28,812 nt of DNA, from contig CAZBCF010000017.1 in NCBI GenBank assembly GCA_964490435.1, forward strand, positions 1-28,812, in the 5' to 3' direction. This document shows, one piece after another, positions 14,576 through 22,798 of the stretch. Below the pieces are notes generated by a model, which saw only the letters and a program-made list of their open reading frames with translations, did not search any database and was not told the origin of the DNA. This stretch comes from IMCC26077 sp964490435 (GTDB taxonomy: Bacteria; Actinomycetota; Actinomycetes; Nanopelagicales; Nanopelagicaceae). How positions within the stretch are numbered: the stretch's first letter is position 1; the number at the start of each line of letters is the position of its first letter. The translations under genes and the position numbers were made by a program.

Positions 14576-15373
14576 ATGGTTTCACGCAGTGCAATCACTC
14601 TCCCTGATTTTGATTTAACGGGAAAACGCGCCCTTGTCACCGGTGGCGGTGATGGATTAGGGCGCCAATTCACTGAGGCGCTCTTAGATGCCGGCGCAGA
14701 GGTAATCATCGCAAGTAGGAGGAAAGAATTCCTTGATGGCGTTGTGGCGCAGATGCGAGGCAAATATCCGAAGGTCTCAGCCGAGAGATGCGATGTCACC
14801 GATTACGACGATGTGACATCACTGGCCGCTCGAGTCGGAACTATCGACATCCTGGTGAATAGTTCGGGGCTGGCCCATCGTGCGCCATGGTGGGAGGAGC
14901 AATCACTCGATTGGAAGCGGATCATGACGCTTAATGTCGAGGCGCCATTCTGGCTCTCGCAACTTTTCCTTCCTGGGATGATCGAAAGTCAGTGGGGCCG
15001 CATCATCAATATCTCCTCTATATATGGTGTAGTCGCCGGAGATGAACGGCGCTACCCCGGCCTTGGCGTACATATGCCCTCCTACTTCACGAGCAAACAT
15101 GCACTGATTGGTTTGACGAAGTTCCTCGCGGCACAAGTGGCAAAATCAGGAGTCACGGTCAACGCCCTCTGCCCTGGAAGTTTCGATAGTCCGGTCAATC
15201 GAGAGTACTTCTCCCCTGGCCCGCTTCTTGATGCAGTCTCTGAGGCCACCCCGATGGGAAGAATCGGTACCGACCGCGAACTTCGCACCGCGATTCTCTT
15301 TCTTGCAGCGCCCGGATCGTCGTTCATTACTGGCCAAGCGTTGGTCGTCGATGGCGGCTGGACCATTTGGTAG
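14576..15373 (+). CDS. Short-chain dehydrogenase/reductase, gluconate 5-dehydrogenase-like
   Basis: A 265-residue classical SDR. The cofactor loop is TGGGDGLG (about 22-29), acidic turn CDVTD near 72, NSSG at 95-98 (in place of NNAG), Asn120, and the catalytic set Ser148, Tyr170 and Lys174 (PSYFTSK). The C-terminal FITGQALVVDGGWT is typical. An NAD(P)-dependent oxidoreductase of sugars or sugar acids is likely, with gluconate 5-dehydrogenase-like members the nearest by eye; the exact substrate is open. It heads an operon with a small membrane protein (9 nt away), a DnaX-tail-like protein and an MFS permease. Confidence 0.88.
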   Translation: MVSRSAITLPDFDLTGKRALVTGGGDGLGRQFTEALLDAGAEVIIASRRKEFLDGVVAQMRGKYPKVSAERCDVTDYDDVTSLAARVGTIDILVNSSGLAHRAPWWEEQSLDWKRIMTLNVEAPFWLSQLFLPGMIESQWGRIINISSIYGVVAGDERRYPGLGVHMPSYFTSKHALIGLTKFLAAQVAKSGVTVNALCPGSFDSPVNREYFSPGPLLDAVSEATPMGRIGTDRELRTAILFLAAPGSSFITGQALVVDGGWTIW

Positions 15374-15382
15374 GTTGTTGGC

Positions 15383-15604
15383 ATGACTAATGTTCGCTTG
15401 ATCGGATACACCTCGCTTGCGGTCGGACTCATCAATTGGCGCTACATAGATTTCAGCGCCGGAAGTTTCGCGATGCTCATAGGTGCGCTCGTGCTGCTTG
15501 CGTCATTCATCAAGCCGCTCCATCCCAAGCTGTCAAAGGGTCCTGGTTTCATTCTCATTGTGGTTCTTGCTGCGATTGCGATCATCTATTCATTCTTAGC
15601 GTGA
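15383..15604 (+). CDS. Small hydrophobic membrane protein
   Basis: A 73-residue protein with two clear membrane helices (about 24-42 and 54-72) and a weaker first hydrophobic stretch near 5-17; the short basic loop KPLHPKLSKG lies between the helices. I recognise no family. It is supported as a gene by its position: 9 nt after the SDR stop, and its TGA overlaps the GTG start candidate of the next gene. Confidence 0.6.
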   Translation: MTNVRLIGYTSLAVGLINWRYIDFSAGSFAMLIGALVLLASFIKPLHPKLSKGPGFILIVVLAAIAIIYSFLA

Positions 15605-15606
15605 GT

Positions 15607-15876
15607 ATGACCCTCGAAGAGATCAAATCTCGCTGGAACGAGGTGCTTGATGAGATTCTTCGTCACGACCGAATCCTGTGGTTGGCAATATTCGATGCGC
15701 GACTTTCAGAATTCTCTCAGGGCACGCTCACGCTTGATTTTCTCGATCCTGGGAAATTCGCTTCCGAACATGACTTTTCCTATATCCGTAATTCTGATCG
15801 ACTCGATAAAGTCTCGATGATTGCCCAAAATATTCTAGGAACGCCTATACGCATCGTAATAAACTCGGGCAAGTGA
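15607..15876 (+). CDS. Free-standing protein like the C-terminal domain of DNA polymerase III gamma/tau
   Basis: An 89-residue protein (91 if it starts at GTG 15601, which overlaps the upstream TGA). Its pattern - LEEIKSRWNEVLDEI, then a hydrophobic strand WLAIFDARL, TLTLDF, a polar helix and a closing ILGTPIRIVI - matches, from memory, the C-terminal domain of actinobacterial DnaX (W..V...., strand, l.l.f, ALG..W.V). No clamp-loader ATPase domain accompanies it. A longer frame back to 15436 is rejected because it reads through the membrane-protein gene with unnatural composition. It overlaps the MFS start (GTGA). A role in binding a replication protein is inference; an unrelated small fold is possible. 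Confidence 0.6.
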   Translation: MTLEEIKSRWNEVLDEILRHDRILWLAIFDARLSEFSQGTLTLDFLDPGKFASEHDFSYIRNSDRLDKVSMIAQNILGTPIRIVINSGK

Positions 15877-16991
15877 GGCGGGAACCCAATAACTTTCGGG
15901 CGCTGCTCATCATGGCGGCAATTGGCTCGTATCTCCTATGGTCGGCAGGCGCCGCCATCCCCTTGCTCCGCCTCGATTTGGGCATCAGCCGCACACTAGC
16001 CGGGCTCCATAATGTTGCCGTCGGAATCAGCGCAACCCTGGGCGCTCGACTTGCTGTCCCACTAATCAACAGATTCGGTCGCGAATGGGTCATGCGTTCT
16101 ATGTTGCTTGTGATGTTCATTGGCGTCGTAGCGCTGGTCACTGCACCCTCAATCACGATCTCGATTCCCGCTGTGGGGATAGCAGCCTTCTCGCAAACTA
16201 TCGTCAACGCCATCAGCCTGGCACAAATCTCACACGACAGCGCTCCGTCGATGCGCCGGATGTTCCTGCAAACAGGTGTTCAAGCGGTGGTTGGCGCAAC
16301 CGCAATCTTGATGATCAGCGCATCGTTGCACGCTAATAATGGTTGGCGACTGCCTATCGTTCTCGGTGCATTGATTCTGACTCCCATTTCGCTGTACACC
16401 ATCTGGCGAGTGAAGTTCATCGTCCCCGAGATCACCCACGAACATTTTGGAGCGGGGTTTACTAAAAAATTACAAGCCCGTCTAATCGGATTTGGCGCGG
16501 TCAACAGCATTCTTGAGGTAGGAATCGGATTTTGGGCGCTGGATTTATTGGTGAGTCGCAACGCTCCGGTCGCCCTGGGAGCGCTCGGCTCTGCGATTCT
16601 CAGTTATGGAATTGCGACCGGGCGAATCTCACTTGCTTTTATCCAGCCGCCACAACATTCTGTGATTCGTTTCGCCATCACATCAATCATCATCGGAGTT
16701 TCAATCGTCTGTCTCTTTGATGATCCCATTATCACGATGTTTGGCTTGACCGTAGCTGCACTGGGAATCGCGCCACTATTTGCGTTAGGCGCATTCCGAG
16801 TCTCAGAGGGCTTCTCGCACGCTGATTACCGAATATCGCGCTACATGATGGGCACTTCATTCTCATATGGTTTTGCGCCCTTCGTGCTTGCGATTGTCTT
16901 CGACAATTTAGGATATGTCGTGGGCTACGCAACCCTCATTCCAGTGGCAATTGCAGGGTATCTGCTCTGGAAGATCAACGGGAGAGATTGA
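15873..16991 (+). CDS. Major facilitator superfamily transporter
   Basis: A 372-residue polytopic protein with about eleven to twelve membrane helices. The loop after helix 2 has VPLINRFGREWVMR, in the place of MFS motif A; helix 5 is followed by the cytoplasmic WRVKFIVPEITHEHFGAGFTKKLQARL loop that separates the two halves. The substrate is unknown. The GTG start overlaps the stop of the preceding small gene (GTGA), so it is translationally coupled to the operon starting at 14576. It ends 3 nt from the stop of the convergent dehydratase gene. Confidence 0.82.
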   Translation: MRREPNNFRALLIMAAIGSYLLWSAGAAIPLLRLDLGISRTLAGLHNVAVGISATLGARLAVPLINRFGREWVMRSMLLVMFIGVVALVTAPSITISIPAVGIAAFSQTIVNAISLAQISHDSAPSMRRMFLQTGVQAVVGATAILMISASLHANNGWRLPIVLGALILTPISLYTIWRVKFIVPEITHEHFGAGFTKKLQARLIGFGAVNSILEVGIGFWALDLLVSRNAPVALGALGSAILSYGIATGRISLAFIQPPQHSVIRFAITSIIIGVSIVCLFDDPIITMFGLTVAALGIAPLFALGAFRVSEGFSHADYRISRYMMGTSFSYGFAPFVLAIVFDNLGYVVGYATLIPVAIAGYLLWKINGRD

Positions 16992-16994
16992 CTC

Positions 16995-18158
16995 TCACCA
17001 ATCTGCAACCGAACCGTCGCTATGGAACCACTGTGCCGGAGCATCTTGCTTATACGGATGCTTTGCCGCTTCGACGTCATTGATGGTGGCGCCGATTCCG
17101 ATACCTGATGGCGGCAAAATATGTCCCGCCACGATATCGGGCGTGCCTTGCACAACATCTTTTCGCCACGGCACATCGGCGCGCATCACTTCTTGAATCA
17201 AGAAATTAGGAGTCACTAATCCGAGATGGACGTTGACCATGGTGGCGATTGGGCCGAGTGGATTGTGCGGTGCCATCACCACACCAAAGGCATCGCACAG
17301 TGCGGCAATCTTGCGTAGGCCGGTAATGCCACCTGCGTGGCAGACATCGGGTTGGGCGACTTCAAAGATGCCCGACTTAAGAAAGGGGAGAAATTCTTGC
17401 TGGGTATATAGGCGCTCGCCCGCTGCCAACGGGATCGAAACCTTCTCCTTAACCCGCTTCATTGCCTCGTATTGCTCAGGTTGCACAACTTCCTCGAGGA
17501 AGAAAGGTTTATAGGGGGCAAGTACTTGCGCAAATTGAATCGCCATCGCTGCAGAAGTGCGACCATGGAAATCAACCATGATGTCGATCTCATCGCCACC
17601 TGCTTCGCGCGCAGCGCGCATCAACGTGTCGGCATGCTTTAACTTCTTTGCGCCCTCAAGTGGGGCTGCTTGCGGCACGGCGAGAATCTTGACCGCAGTG
17701 AATCCCATCTCTTTGCTTTCGTGCATTTTCTCAGCGAATGATTGCGCCGTATCTGAGTCGTACACGGCCTCAGAACTCCCACCACCTAGGTGGTCATAAA
17801 GGCGCACGCGATCGCGAGCCAACCCACCAAGCGCACGCCACAGTGGCACACCCATATTCTTCGAATGGATATCCCATAGCGCTTGATCGATTCCGCTCAG
17901 TGCAGACATCGAAACTACCCCGCCTTTAAAGAATGGGTGGCGATAGACAATCTGCCAGTTTCGTTCAATCTCAAGTGCGTTTCGCCCGATGATCAAAGGA
18001 GCGAGTGATTTCACCGCGCCAACAACTGCTTCGGTCTGGAACTCGACGGTGGCTTCACCTAAGCCGTAAAGACCTGGTTCATCGGTATCGACACGAACAA
18101 TCACCCAATTTCGCAAATCTGCGTTGATGACAGTGGTCGATATCTTCGTAATTTTCAC
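16995..18158 (-). CDS. Enolase-superfamily sugar-acid dehydratase, galactonate dehydratase-type
   Basis: A 387-residue mandelate-racemase/muconate-lactonizing family protein. Metal ligands are Asp196 (VDFHGR), Glu222 (FLEE) and Glu248 (AAGE); His198 sits in the position used by D-galactonate dehydratases, and His298 (MAPHNPLGP) with Asp271 (QPDVCHAGG) forms the general-base dyad. The N-terminal capping domain and the ending HSDGSVADW also fit DgoD-type enzymes. It should dehydrate an aldonate to a 2-keto-3-deoxy sugar acid; the exact epimer is uncertain. GTG 18158 is chosen because AAGGAG stands 6 nt upstream; longer starts overlap the preceding gene. It is the last gene of the ABC-importer operon. 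Confidence 0.92.
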   Translation of the reverse strand: MKITKISTTVINADLRNWVIVRVDTDEPGLYGLGEATVEFQTEAVVGAVKSLAPLIIGRNALEIERNWQIVYRHPFFKGGVVSMSALSGIDQALWDIHSKNMGVPLWRALGGLARDRVRLYDHLGGGSSEAVYDSDTAQSFAEKMHESKEMGFTAVKILAVPQAAPLEGAKKLKHADTLMRAAREAGGDEIDIMVDFHGRTSAAMAIQFAQVLAPYKPFFLEEVVQPEQYEAMKRVKEKVSIPLAAGERLYTQQEFLPFLKSGIFEVAQPDVCHAGGITGLRKIAALCDAFGVVMAPHNPLGPIATMVNVHLGLVTPNFLIQEVMRADVPWRKDVVQGTPDIVAGHILPPSGIGIGATINDVEAAKHPYKQDAPAQWFHSDGSVADW

Positions 18159-18164
18159 CGCGTA

Positions 18165-18170
18165 CTCCTT
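18165..18170 (-). promoter_or_regulatory. Strong ribosome binding site deciding the dehydratase start
   Basis: Minus-strand AAGGAG, 6 nt before GTG 18158. It is the best Shine-Dalgarno seen in the window and lies in the 20-nt gap after the epimerase-like gene's stop. Confidence 0.8.
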
Positions 18171-18178
18171 AACCTGAA

Positions 18179-19204
18179 CTAACTCAACTGAGTAATGGAA
18201 AACTCCACCCAAGCAGACACGATACCGGCAGGTTTCACCTGTAATGCGCTTCCGGTTTCGATTGCTTGCGTTAGAGGTATGACTGGCGAAGAGAATGGTT
18301 CGATGGTGACCAAGCGATGCGCACCCCAGAGTGGATATTGCTTAATACCGCCCCAGACCATCCAGATCCAGCAATAAGGAAAAGTCTCTTGCCCCCACCG
18401 CATCCGCGCCTTCATGCCGATCTCTCGATTGACGAGTGCGACATCAGGGGTACGCATTGGTCCCAGAATCACATGGCCATCGGTACCATCACTTTTCGGG
18501 AGGAGACTCACATCTTCCACTTGGCCATCTACCTTTTTAACGTTAGGCCATGTCCCCACTTGATCTACGTCAAATCGATAGGTGGGACTTGGATAATGCG
18601 GAACCTCAAAACGCTCACCGTTTTCGACAATCAACTCAGCGCCAGGATCGGCAAGTGGCCCGCCCAGTACTAGATGCTGTCCCCACTGGAATTCGATCTC
18701 CTCTTCACCCATGTTCTCGACAGTCTCATCAAAGCGCAACATCTCATCTTTAAGAGTCATTACTCGAGTCAAGCGCAGCGGAAAGAGGCGAAGATCTACC
18801 CAGAGCCTAACCTTTAATTGATCTGCAGAATCCTCAAGAACCTCAAAGTTCCACGAAAGCAGCGCGGCTTCGCCATGGCCACCGACTTTCACTCCTTTGT
18901 ACTCCACCGGATATTGCGCAGCCGGAAGTACCTCTTGCCAGCCACCAGAGAAATGTTCGAGAAAGTTTCCAAACTCAGAATTTCGACTCGAGATGAACTC
19001 TCGATTGCGGACGATATCTTCATGGTTATGCCAGAGGATGTCGAGATTTTTTCGCTTGTCCCGGAGCTCTAGGATCTCCGCGCCGCGAGTGATGCTCACT
19101 TTCACCAGCAATTGCGCGGAGTTAAGTTCGAGAATCTGGTGACCTTCCCAGGCATACAACCTTCCGAAGTGACCGATTGCTCGAGACGAGAAAGGATCGC
19201 GCAT
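18179..19204 (-). CDS. Aldose 1-epimerase-like (galactose mutarotase fold) protein
   Basis: A 341-residue cytoplasmic protein without signal peptide. The pattern is of mutarotase-like beta-sandwich proteins: ITRGAEILELRDKRKNLDILW near the start, HFSGGWQEVLPAAQYPVEYKG around 85-105, GEAALLSWNFEV, and the central FQWGQHLVLGGPLADPGAELIV with His near 180, ending TIEPFSSPVIPLTQAIETG with the conserved Glu. Family members interconvert anomers of sugars or bind carbohydrates, so it may prepare the substrate for the SDR and dehydratase in the same operon. ATG 19204 is preferred to the adjacent TTG 19207. It starts 4 nt after the SDR stop. Confidence 0.78.
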   Translation of the reverse strand: MRDPFSSRAIGHFGRLYAWEGHQILELNSAQLLVKVSITRGAEILELRDKRKNLDILWHNHEDIVRNREFISSRNSEFGNFLEHFSGGWQEVLPAAQYPVEYKGVKVGGHGEAALLSWNFEVLEDSADQLKVRLWVDLRLFPLRLTRVMTLKDEMLRFDETVENMGEEEIEFQWGQHLVLGGPLADPGAELIVENGERFEVPHYPSPTYRFDVDQVGTWPNVKKVDGQVEDVSLLPKSDGTDGHVILGPMRTPDVALVNREIGMKARMRWGQETFPYCWIWMVWGGIKQYPLWGAHRLVTIEPFSSPVIPLTQAIETGSALQVKPAGIVSAWVEFSITQLS

Positions 19205-19208
19205 CAAA

Positions 19209-20042
19209 TTATCCTAGCGGCAAGCCTGTTTTCGGATCTAACCCATAACTGCGCGCAAGTTCTGGATCGATATCTCCTACTCCTAAAGCAGATGTCCATG
19301 CCCCTTCTACCGCGATGCTCTGACCTGAAAGGTACGAGGATTTGTCTGATAATAAGAATGAGACCACTTCGGCAATCTCTGATGGATTCGCAATTCTCTT
19401 GAGAGGGGTAAGAAGTTCTAGAGATTCGCGTCTGGCCTTTGGATCTGGCGCATCAACAAAACTCTGTGCAAGTGCTGGTGTCATTACTGCACCTGGCGCG
19501 ACGGCATTGCACCGAATTCCGTAGGGCCCGTAGGTGACGGCAACATTTCGGGTAAGCGCATCAACAGCGCCCTTTGTCATCTCATATACAGCATGATCAC
19601 GCCATGCTCGTCTGCCGTGCACCGAAGAGATATTGACGATTGCTCCACGCACTTTGTGATTAACAAAATAATGCACCGCTTCAGCGCAACCCCAGAAGGT
19701 TCCATTCTGATTGGTGCCCATTAACTCCTCAAAGACTTTCGGGTCGTTCGGGAAGTTATGAAGCGCAGCGCCGCGCGTCCACCCCGCGCAATTAACCCAG
19801 GCCTTGAGCGCGCCCTTGGCAGTTGCTAACTCACGTGCCTTTATGTGGGTATCGCGCTTTGAGACGTCGCCCACGATTGATTGCACATCACCACCTTGTG
19901 CAGAAATCTCGTGCTGGACCTTTGCAAGATTCTCCCCGTTGATATCGATGTTGATGAGCGCATAGTCTTGAGAGAGCCGTAGCGCGATTGCATGGCCGAT
20001 TCCAGAGCCTGCTCCAGTTACGACCGCGACATCCTTAACCAT
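19209..20042 (-). CDS. Short-chain dehydrogenase/reductase
   Basis: A 277-residue classical SDR: TGAGSGIG at 9-16, acidic DINGE at 33-37 suggesting NAD preference, NCAG at 84-87, Ser139/Ser140, Tyr153 and Lys157 (YEMTKGA), and YLSGQSIAVEGAW near the end. A C-terminal extension of about 25 residues (ALGVGDIDPELARSYGLDP) is longer than usual. Between the importer ATPase and the epimerase-like gene, it likely oxidises the imported sugar or sugar derivative before dehydration. AGGTGG about 7 nt before the ATG is a reasonable ribosome binding site. Confidence 0.9.
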   Translation of the reverse strand: MVKDVAVVTGAGSGIGHAIALRLSQDYALINIDINGENLAKVQHEISAQGGDVQSIVGDVSKRDTHIKARELATAKGALKAWVNCAGWTRGAALHNFPNDPKVFEELMGTNQNGTFWGCAEAVHYFVNHKVRGAIVNISSVHGRRAWRDHAVYEMTKGAVDALTRNVAVTYGPYGIRCNAVAPGAVMTPALAQSFVDAPDPKARRESLELLTPLKRIANPSEIAEVVSFLLSDKSSYLSGQSIAVEGAWTSALGVGDIDPELARSYGLDPKTGLPLG

Positions 20043-20053
20043 TGGAAAACCAC

Positions 20054-21010
20054 CTATCGTTCGATGGGGAAATGACAGATCCAGCCATGCGTTTCGCTAT
20101 TCATTCTCTCAGTCAATTCTTTAGTAGCGCAATCACTCTGATTCTTACCAACTAGACAACGCGAGCGGTAGGCGCAGGCATCGCTCTTGACTGGGCTAGC
20201 CTGGGCAACGACTTCTGAGACGACCCGCTTAGCCATTGTGAAATCGGCTACAGGAACTGAAGCGAGCAAGCCAGCGGTGTAGTGATGGCGGGGTGTCTCG
20301 AATACTTCTTTACGTGAACCACGCTCAACGATCCGCCCACGGAACATAACGACAATCTCATCTGCCATGTAGTGAGCGACCCCTAGATCATGAGTGATGA
20401 AAAGGTAGGTGAGTCCACGATCATGCTGCAATTTCTTTAGCAAGTTAAGCACTTGCGCGCGTACTGAGACATCCAGTGCCGAGACGGCCTCGTCAAGAAT
20501 CAGAATCTTGGGATCTAATGCGAGCGCGCGAGCGATAGCTACGCGTTGACACTGACCTCCTGAAAGTTCGTGAGGCTTTCGGGTCAGATGTTCTTGCTCC
20601 AATCCCACAGCCTCCAATAATTCAATGACTCGCTTCGCGCGTGATGCCTTATCTCCCACTTTGAAAGCAAGCATCGGTCCTTCAATGACTCTTTTCACGG
20701 TGTGACGTCGATTTAATTGGCTGAACGGGTCCTGCTGAACCACCTGGATTTCCCGACGCAACGGACGCATCTGAGACTGACCCAGAGAAGTGATCTCCTG
20801 ATCAAGTACGGTGATTGAACCCTTGCTCGCCTTATCCAAACCAAGAATCAGACGAGCGGCAGTAGTTTTACCGCTTCCCGATTCACCTACAACCGCAAGA
20901 GTGGTTCCCTCTTTGACATTAAGGGAGATTGAATCTAATGCCAGCACGGTTCCACCAGAACCTTTGAATTCGCGAGAGAGATTAGCAACTTTAATGATCT
21001 GTCTGCTCAC
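20054..21010 (-). CDS. Dipeptide/oligopeptide-type ABC importer ATPase, second subunit
   Basis: A 318-residue DppF/OppF-type ATPase. Walker A GESGSGKTT lies near 42-50, the signature LSGGQCQRVAIARAL near 150, Walker B ILILDEAVSALD and the switch His in FITHDLGV. The C-terminal extension carries the cysteine cluster of this family (ACAYRSRCLVGKNQSDC ... ICHF). GTG 21010 overlaps the stop of the preceding ATPase (GTGA), which excludes longer starts. It works with its partner ATPase at the cytoplasmic face of the two permeases. The presence of sugar-acid genes right after it argues for a non-peptide substrate. Confidence 0.93.
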   Translation of the reverse strand: MSRQIIKVANLSREFKGSGGTVLALDSISLNVKEGTTLAVVGESGSGKTTAARLILGLDKASKGSITVLDQEITSLGQSQMRPLRREIQVVQQDPFSQLNRRHTVKRVIEGPMLAFKVGDKASRAKRVIELLEAVGLEQEHLTRKPHELSGGQCQRVAIARALALDPKILILDEAVSALDVSVRAQVLNLLKKLQHDRGLTYLFITHDLGVAHYMADEIVVMFRGRIVERGSRKEVFETPRHHYTAGLLASVPVADFTMAKRVVSEVVAQASPVKSDACAYRSRCLVGKNQSDCATKELTERMNSETHGWICHFPIER

Positions 21011-21993
21011 GATTTTCGCACCGCCGTAAGCTCTTCTACTCGAATACACGCGACATGACGAGTTGCTACCTCGCGAAGAGCCGGCACCTCAAGAGTGCAT
21101 TGATTGATTGCGTGATCGCAACGTGGAGCGAAGACACATCCACTCGGCCTGTTATCTGGGCGCGGTGGTTGACCGGCTATTGATTTGATGGGCTTGTTCA
21201 CGTCAACGGTGTAGTCGCACCGGGAATCTAAAAGCGCACGGGTGTAAGGATGATAAGGATCGGTGAAAACATCCTTTATTTTCCCTTGTTCCACTAATCG
21301 TCCGCCATACATGACATTGATGCGGTCGGAGAATTGCGCAGCCACTCCTAGATCATGCGTGATGAGTAGTACTGAGAGGTTTCGTTCTGCTGCAAGGCGA
21401 TTAAGCAAATCGAGAACGCGCTCTTGGGTAGTGACATCAAGGGCTGTCGTTGCTTCATCAGCAATCAAGACTTTAGGTTCACCGCTCAATGCAATGGCAA
21501 TAACTACACGTTGAAGCATTCCACCAGACATCTCAAATGGATACGAATTCACTCGTTCCTGCGGTTCAGGGATACCCACGCTCTCAAGTAACTCGACCGC
21601 GACTTTGCGTGCTTCAGATTTGGAGATCTTCTTATGTAATTGAATGCTCTCGATGATCTGGTCGCCAATCTTCATGATTGGGTTGAGAGCAGACATCGGG
21701 TCTTGGTAAATCATTGCAATCTCACTACCTCGATATCTGCGGAATTGCTCCTCACTTAACTTGAGGACATCAACTCCAGAGATCAATATCTCGCCCGATT
21801 CGATACGTACTGGCTCTTTTATCAATCGCATGAGCGAGAAAGCGGTCAACGATTTACCGCTCCCTGATTCTCCTACCAAACCCAACTTCTCGCCTTGGAT
21901 GATTGAGAAAGAGAGATCGTGCACTACGGGAACGCGCCCTTTGGGGGAAGGTACGGTCAATGTGAGATTTCGTACCTCAATCAGGCTACTCAT
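21007..21993 (-). CDS. Dipeptide/oligopeptide-type ABC importer ATPase, first subunit
   Basis: A 328-residue DppD/OppD-type ATPase with GESGSGKS (Walker A), MSGGMLQRVVIAIAL (signature), VLIADEATTALD (Walker B), LLITHDLGVAA (switch His) and the family's C-terminal cysteine cluster (SGCVFAPRCDHAINQC ... VACIRVE). ATG 21993 is chosen because SLIEVRNLTL directly after it is the standard family N-terminus; it overlaps the permease stop by 8 nt. A start further upstream would add a stretch that reads through the permease gene. Confidence 0.93.
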   Translation of the reverse strand: MSSLIEVRNLTLTVPSPKGRVPVVHDLSFSIIQGEKLGLVGESGSGKSLTAFSLMRLIKEPVRIESGEILISGVDVLKLSEEQFRRYRGSEIAMIYQDPMSALNPIMKIGDQIIESIQLHKKISKSEARKVAVELLESVGIPEPQERVNSYPFEMSGGMLQRVVIAIALSGEPKVLIADEATTALDVTTQERVLDLLNRLAAERNLSVLLITHDLGVAAQFSDRINVMYGGRLVEQGKIKDVFTDPYHPYTRALLDSRCDYTVDVNKPIKSIAGQPPRPDNRPSGCVFAPRCDHAINQCTLEVPALREVATRHVACIRVEELTAVRKS

Positions 21994-22798
21994 GGACAGA
22001 GGACCTTCGCGCATCAAGGTTCTTTCTGATTCGCTCGCCATAGGCATTGAAGGCAAGAATCGTGATGGTTACCGCAAGGGCAGGAAAAGCAACAAACCAA
22101 TAGGTATTCCAAATCTTGGCGTACCCCTGCAACATCAAGGTTCCCCAGGAGGCATTCGGAGGTTGAATGCCAAGCCCGATAAAACTCAAAGTTGCTTCAA
22201 GCATGACAGCGGCTGCAGCGTTAATGCTCAGTTGCACCAAAAGTTGCGGAGCGATGTTTGGCATCACTTCCGACCAAATCAAGCGGGTTCGCGTGAATCC
22301 TGATGCTTGAGCCGCAACTACATATTGAGAGGAGAGTTCGGTAACCACCGCCGAGCGCGCCATACGAGCAGTAGTTGGCGATAACAAGAAACCAACGACA
22401 ATCGGCAACGAGACTACGCTCGCGCCCACAGCAGAAATGCAGACTAAACCAAAGAGAATCTGCGGTATCGCCATTGTTGCATCAGCGGTGCGCATTAGCG
22501 CCTCATCGAGCCATCCTCGTCGCACCCCAGCAGCAAGTCCCCAAGCAGTTCCGATGATCAATGCGATGACCGTGGCCGCAATTGCGACCAGAATGGTAAT
22601 TCGACCACCGTAGAGAATCCGTGAGAGCAGATCACGGCCAAGATCGTCTGTACCCAGCCAATTTGTCTTATTAGGGCCAAGGAATGGATCGGATGCGCCA
22701 ATTTCGTAGGGGTCGTACGGAGATATCCACGGGCATAACAAGCACACGGTCATGATTGCGAGCACGACAAAACCACTGAAGGAGAATTTACGCTTCAA
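21986..22798 (-). CDS. Dipeptide-type ABC importer permease, DppC-like
   Basis: A 270-residue inner-membrane permease. The WLGTDDLGRDLLSRILYGGRI block near 45-65 is diagnostic of the DppC/OppC group, and the ATPase-contact segment is SQYVVAAQASGFTRTRLIWSEVMPN around 155-180. About five to six membrane helices follow the N-terminal one. The first 11 nt overlap the DppB-like gene, showing tight coupling. It forms the channel heterodimer with that protein. Confidence 0.92.
   Translation of the reverse strand: MKRKFSFSGFVVLAIMTVCLLCPWISPYDPYEIGASDPFLGPNKTNWLGTDDLGRDLLSRILYGGRITILVAIAATVIALIIGTAWGLAAGVRRGWLDEALMRTADATMAIPQILFGLVCISAVGASVVSLPIVVGFLLSPTTARMARSAVVTELSSQYVVAAQASGFTRTRLIWSEVMPNIAPQLLVQLSINAAAAVMLEATLSFIGLGIQPPNASWGTLMLQGYAKIWNTYWFVAFPALAVTITILAFNAYGERIRKNLDARRSSVHE

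Noticed and set aside
15436..15606. Upstream extension of the DnaX-tail-like protein
   Set aside because: It reads through the membrane-protein gene in another frame, giving a Cys/His/Arg-rich sequence; similarity begins only at residue 1 of the short form.
21994..22056. Longer N-terminus of the first importer ATPase
   Set aside because: It lies wholly within the permease gene in another frame, and the family N-terminus starts at ATG 21993.
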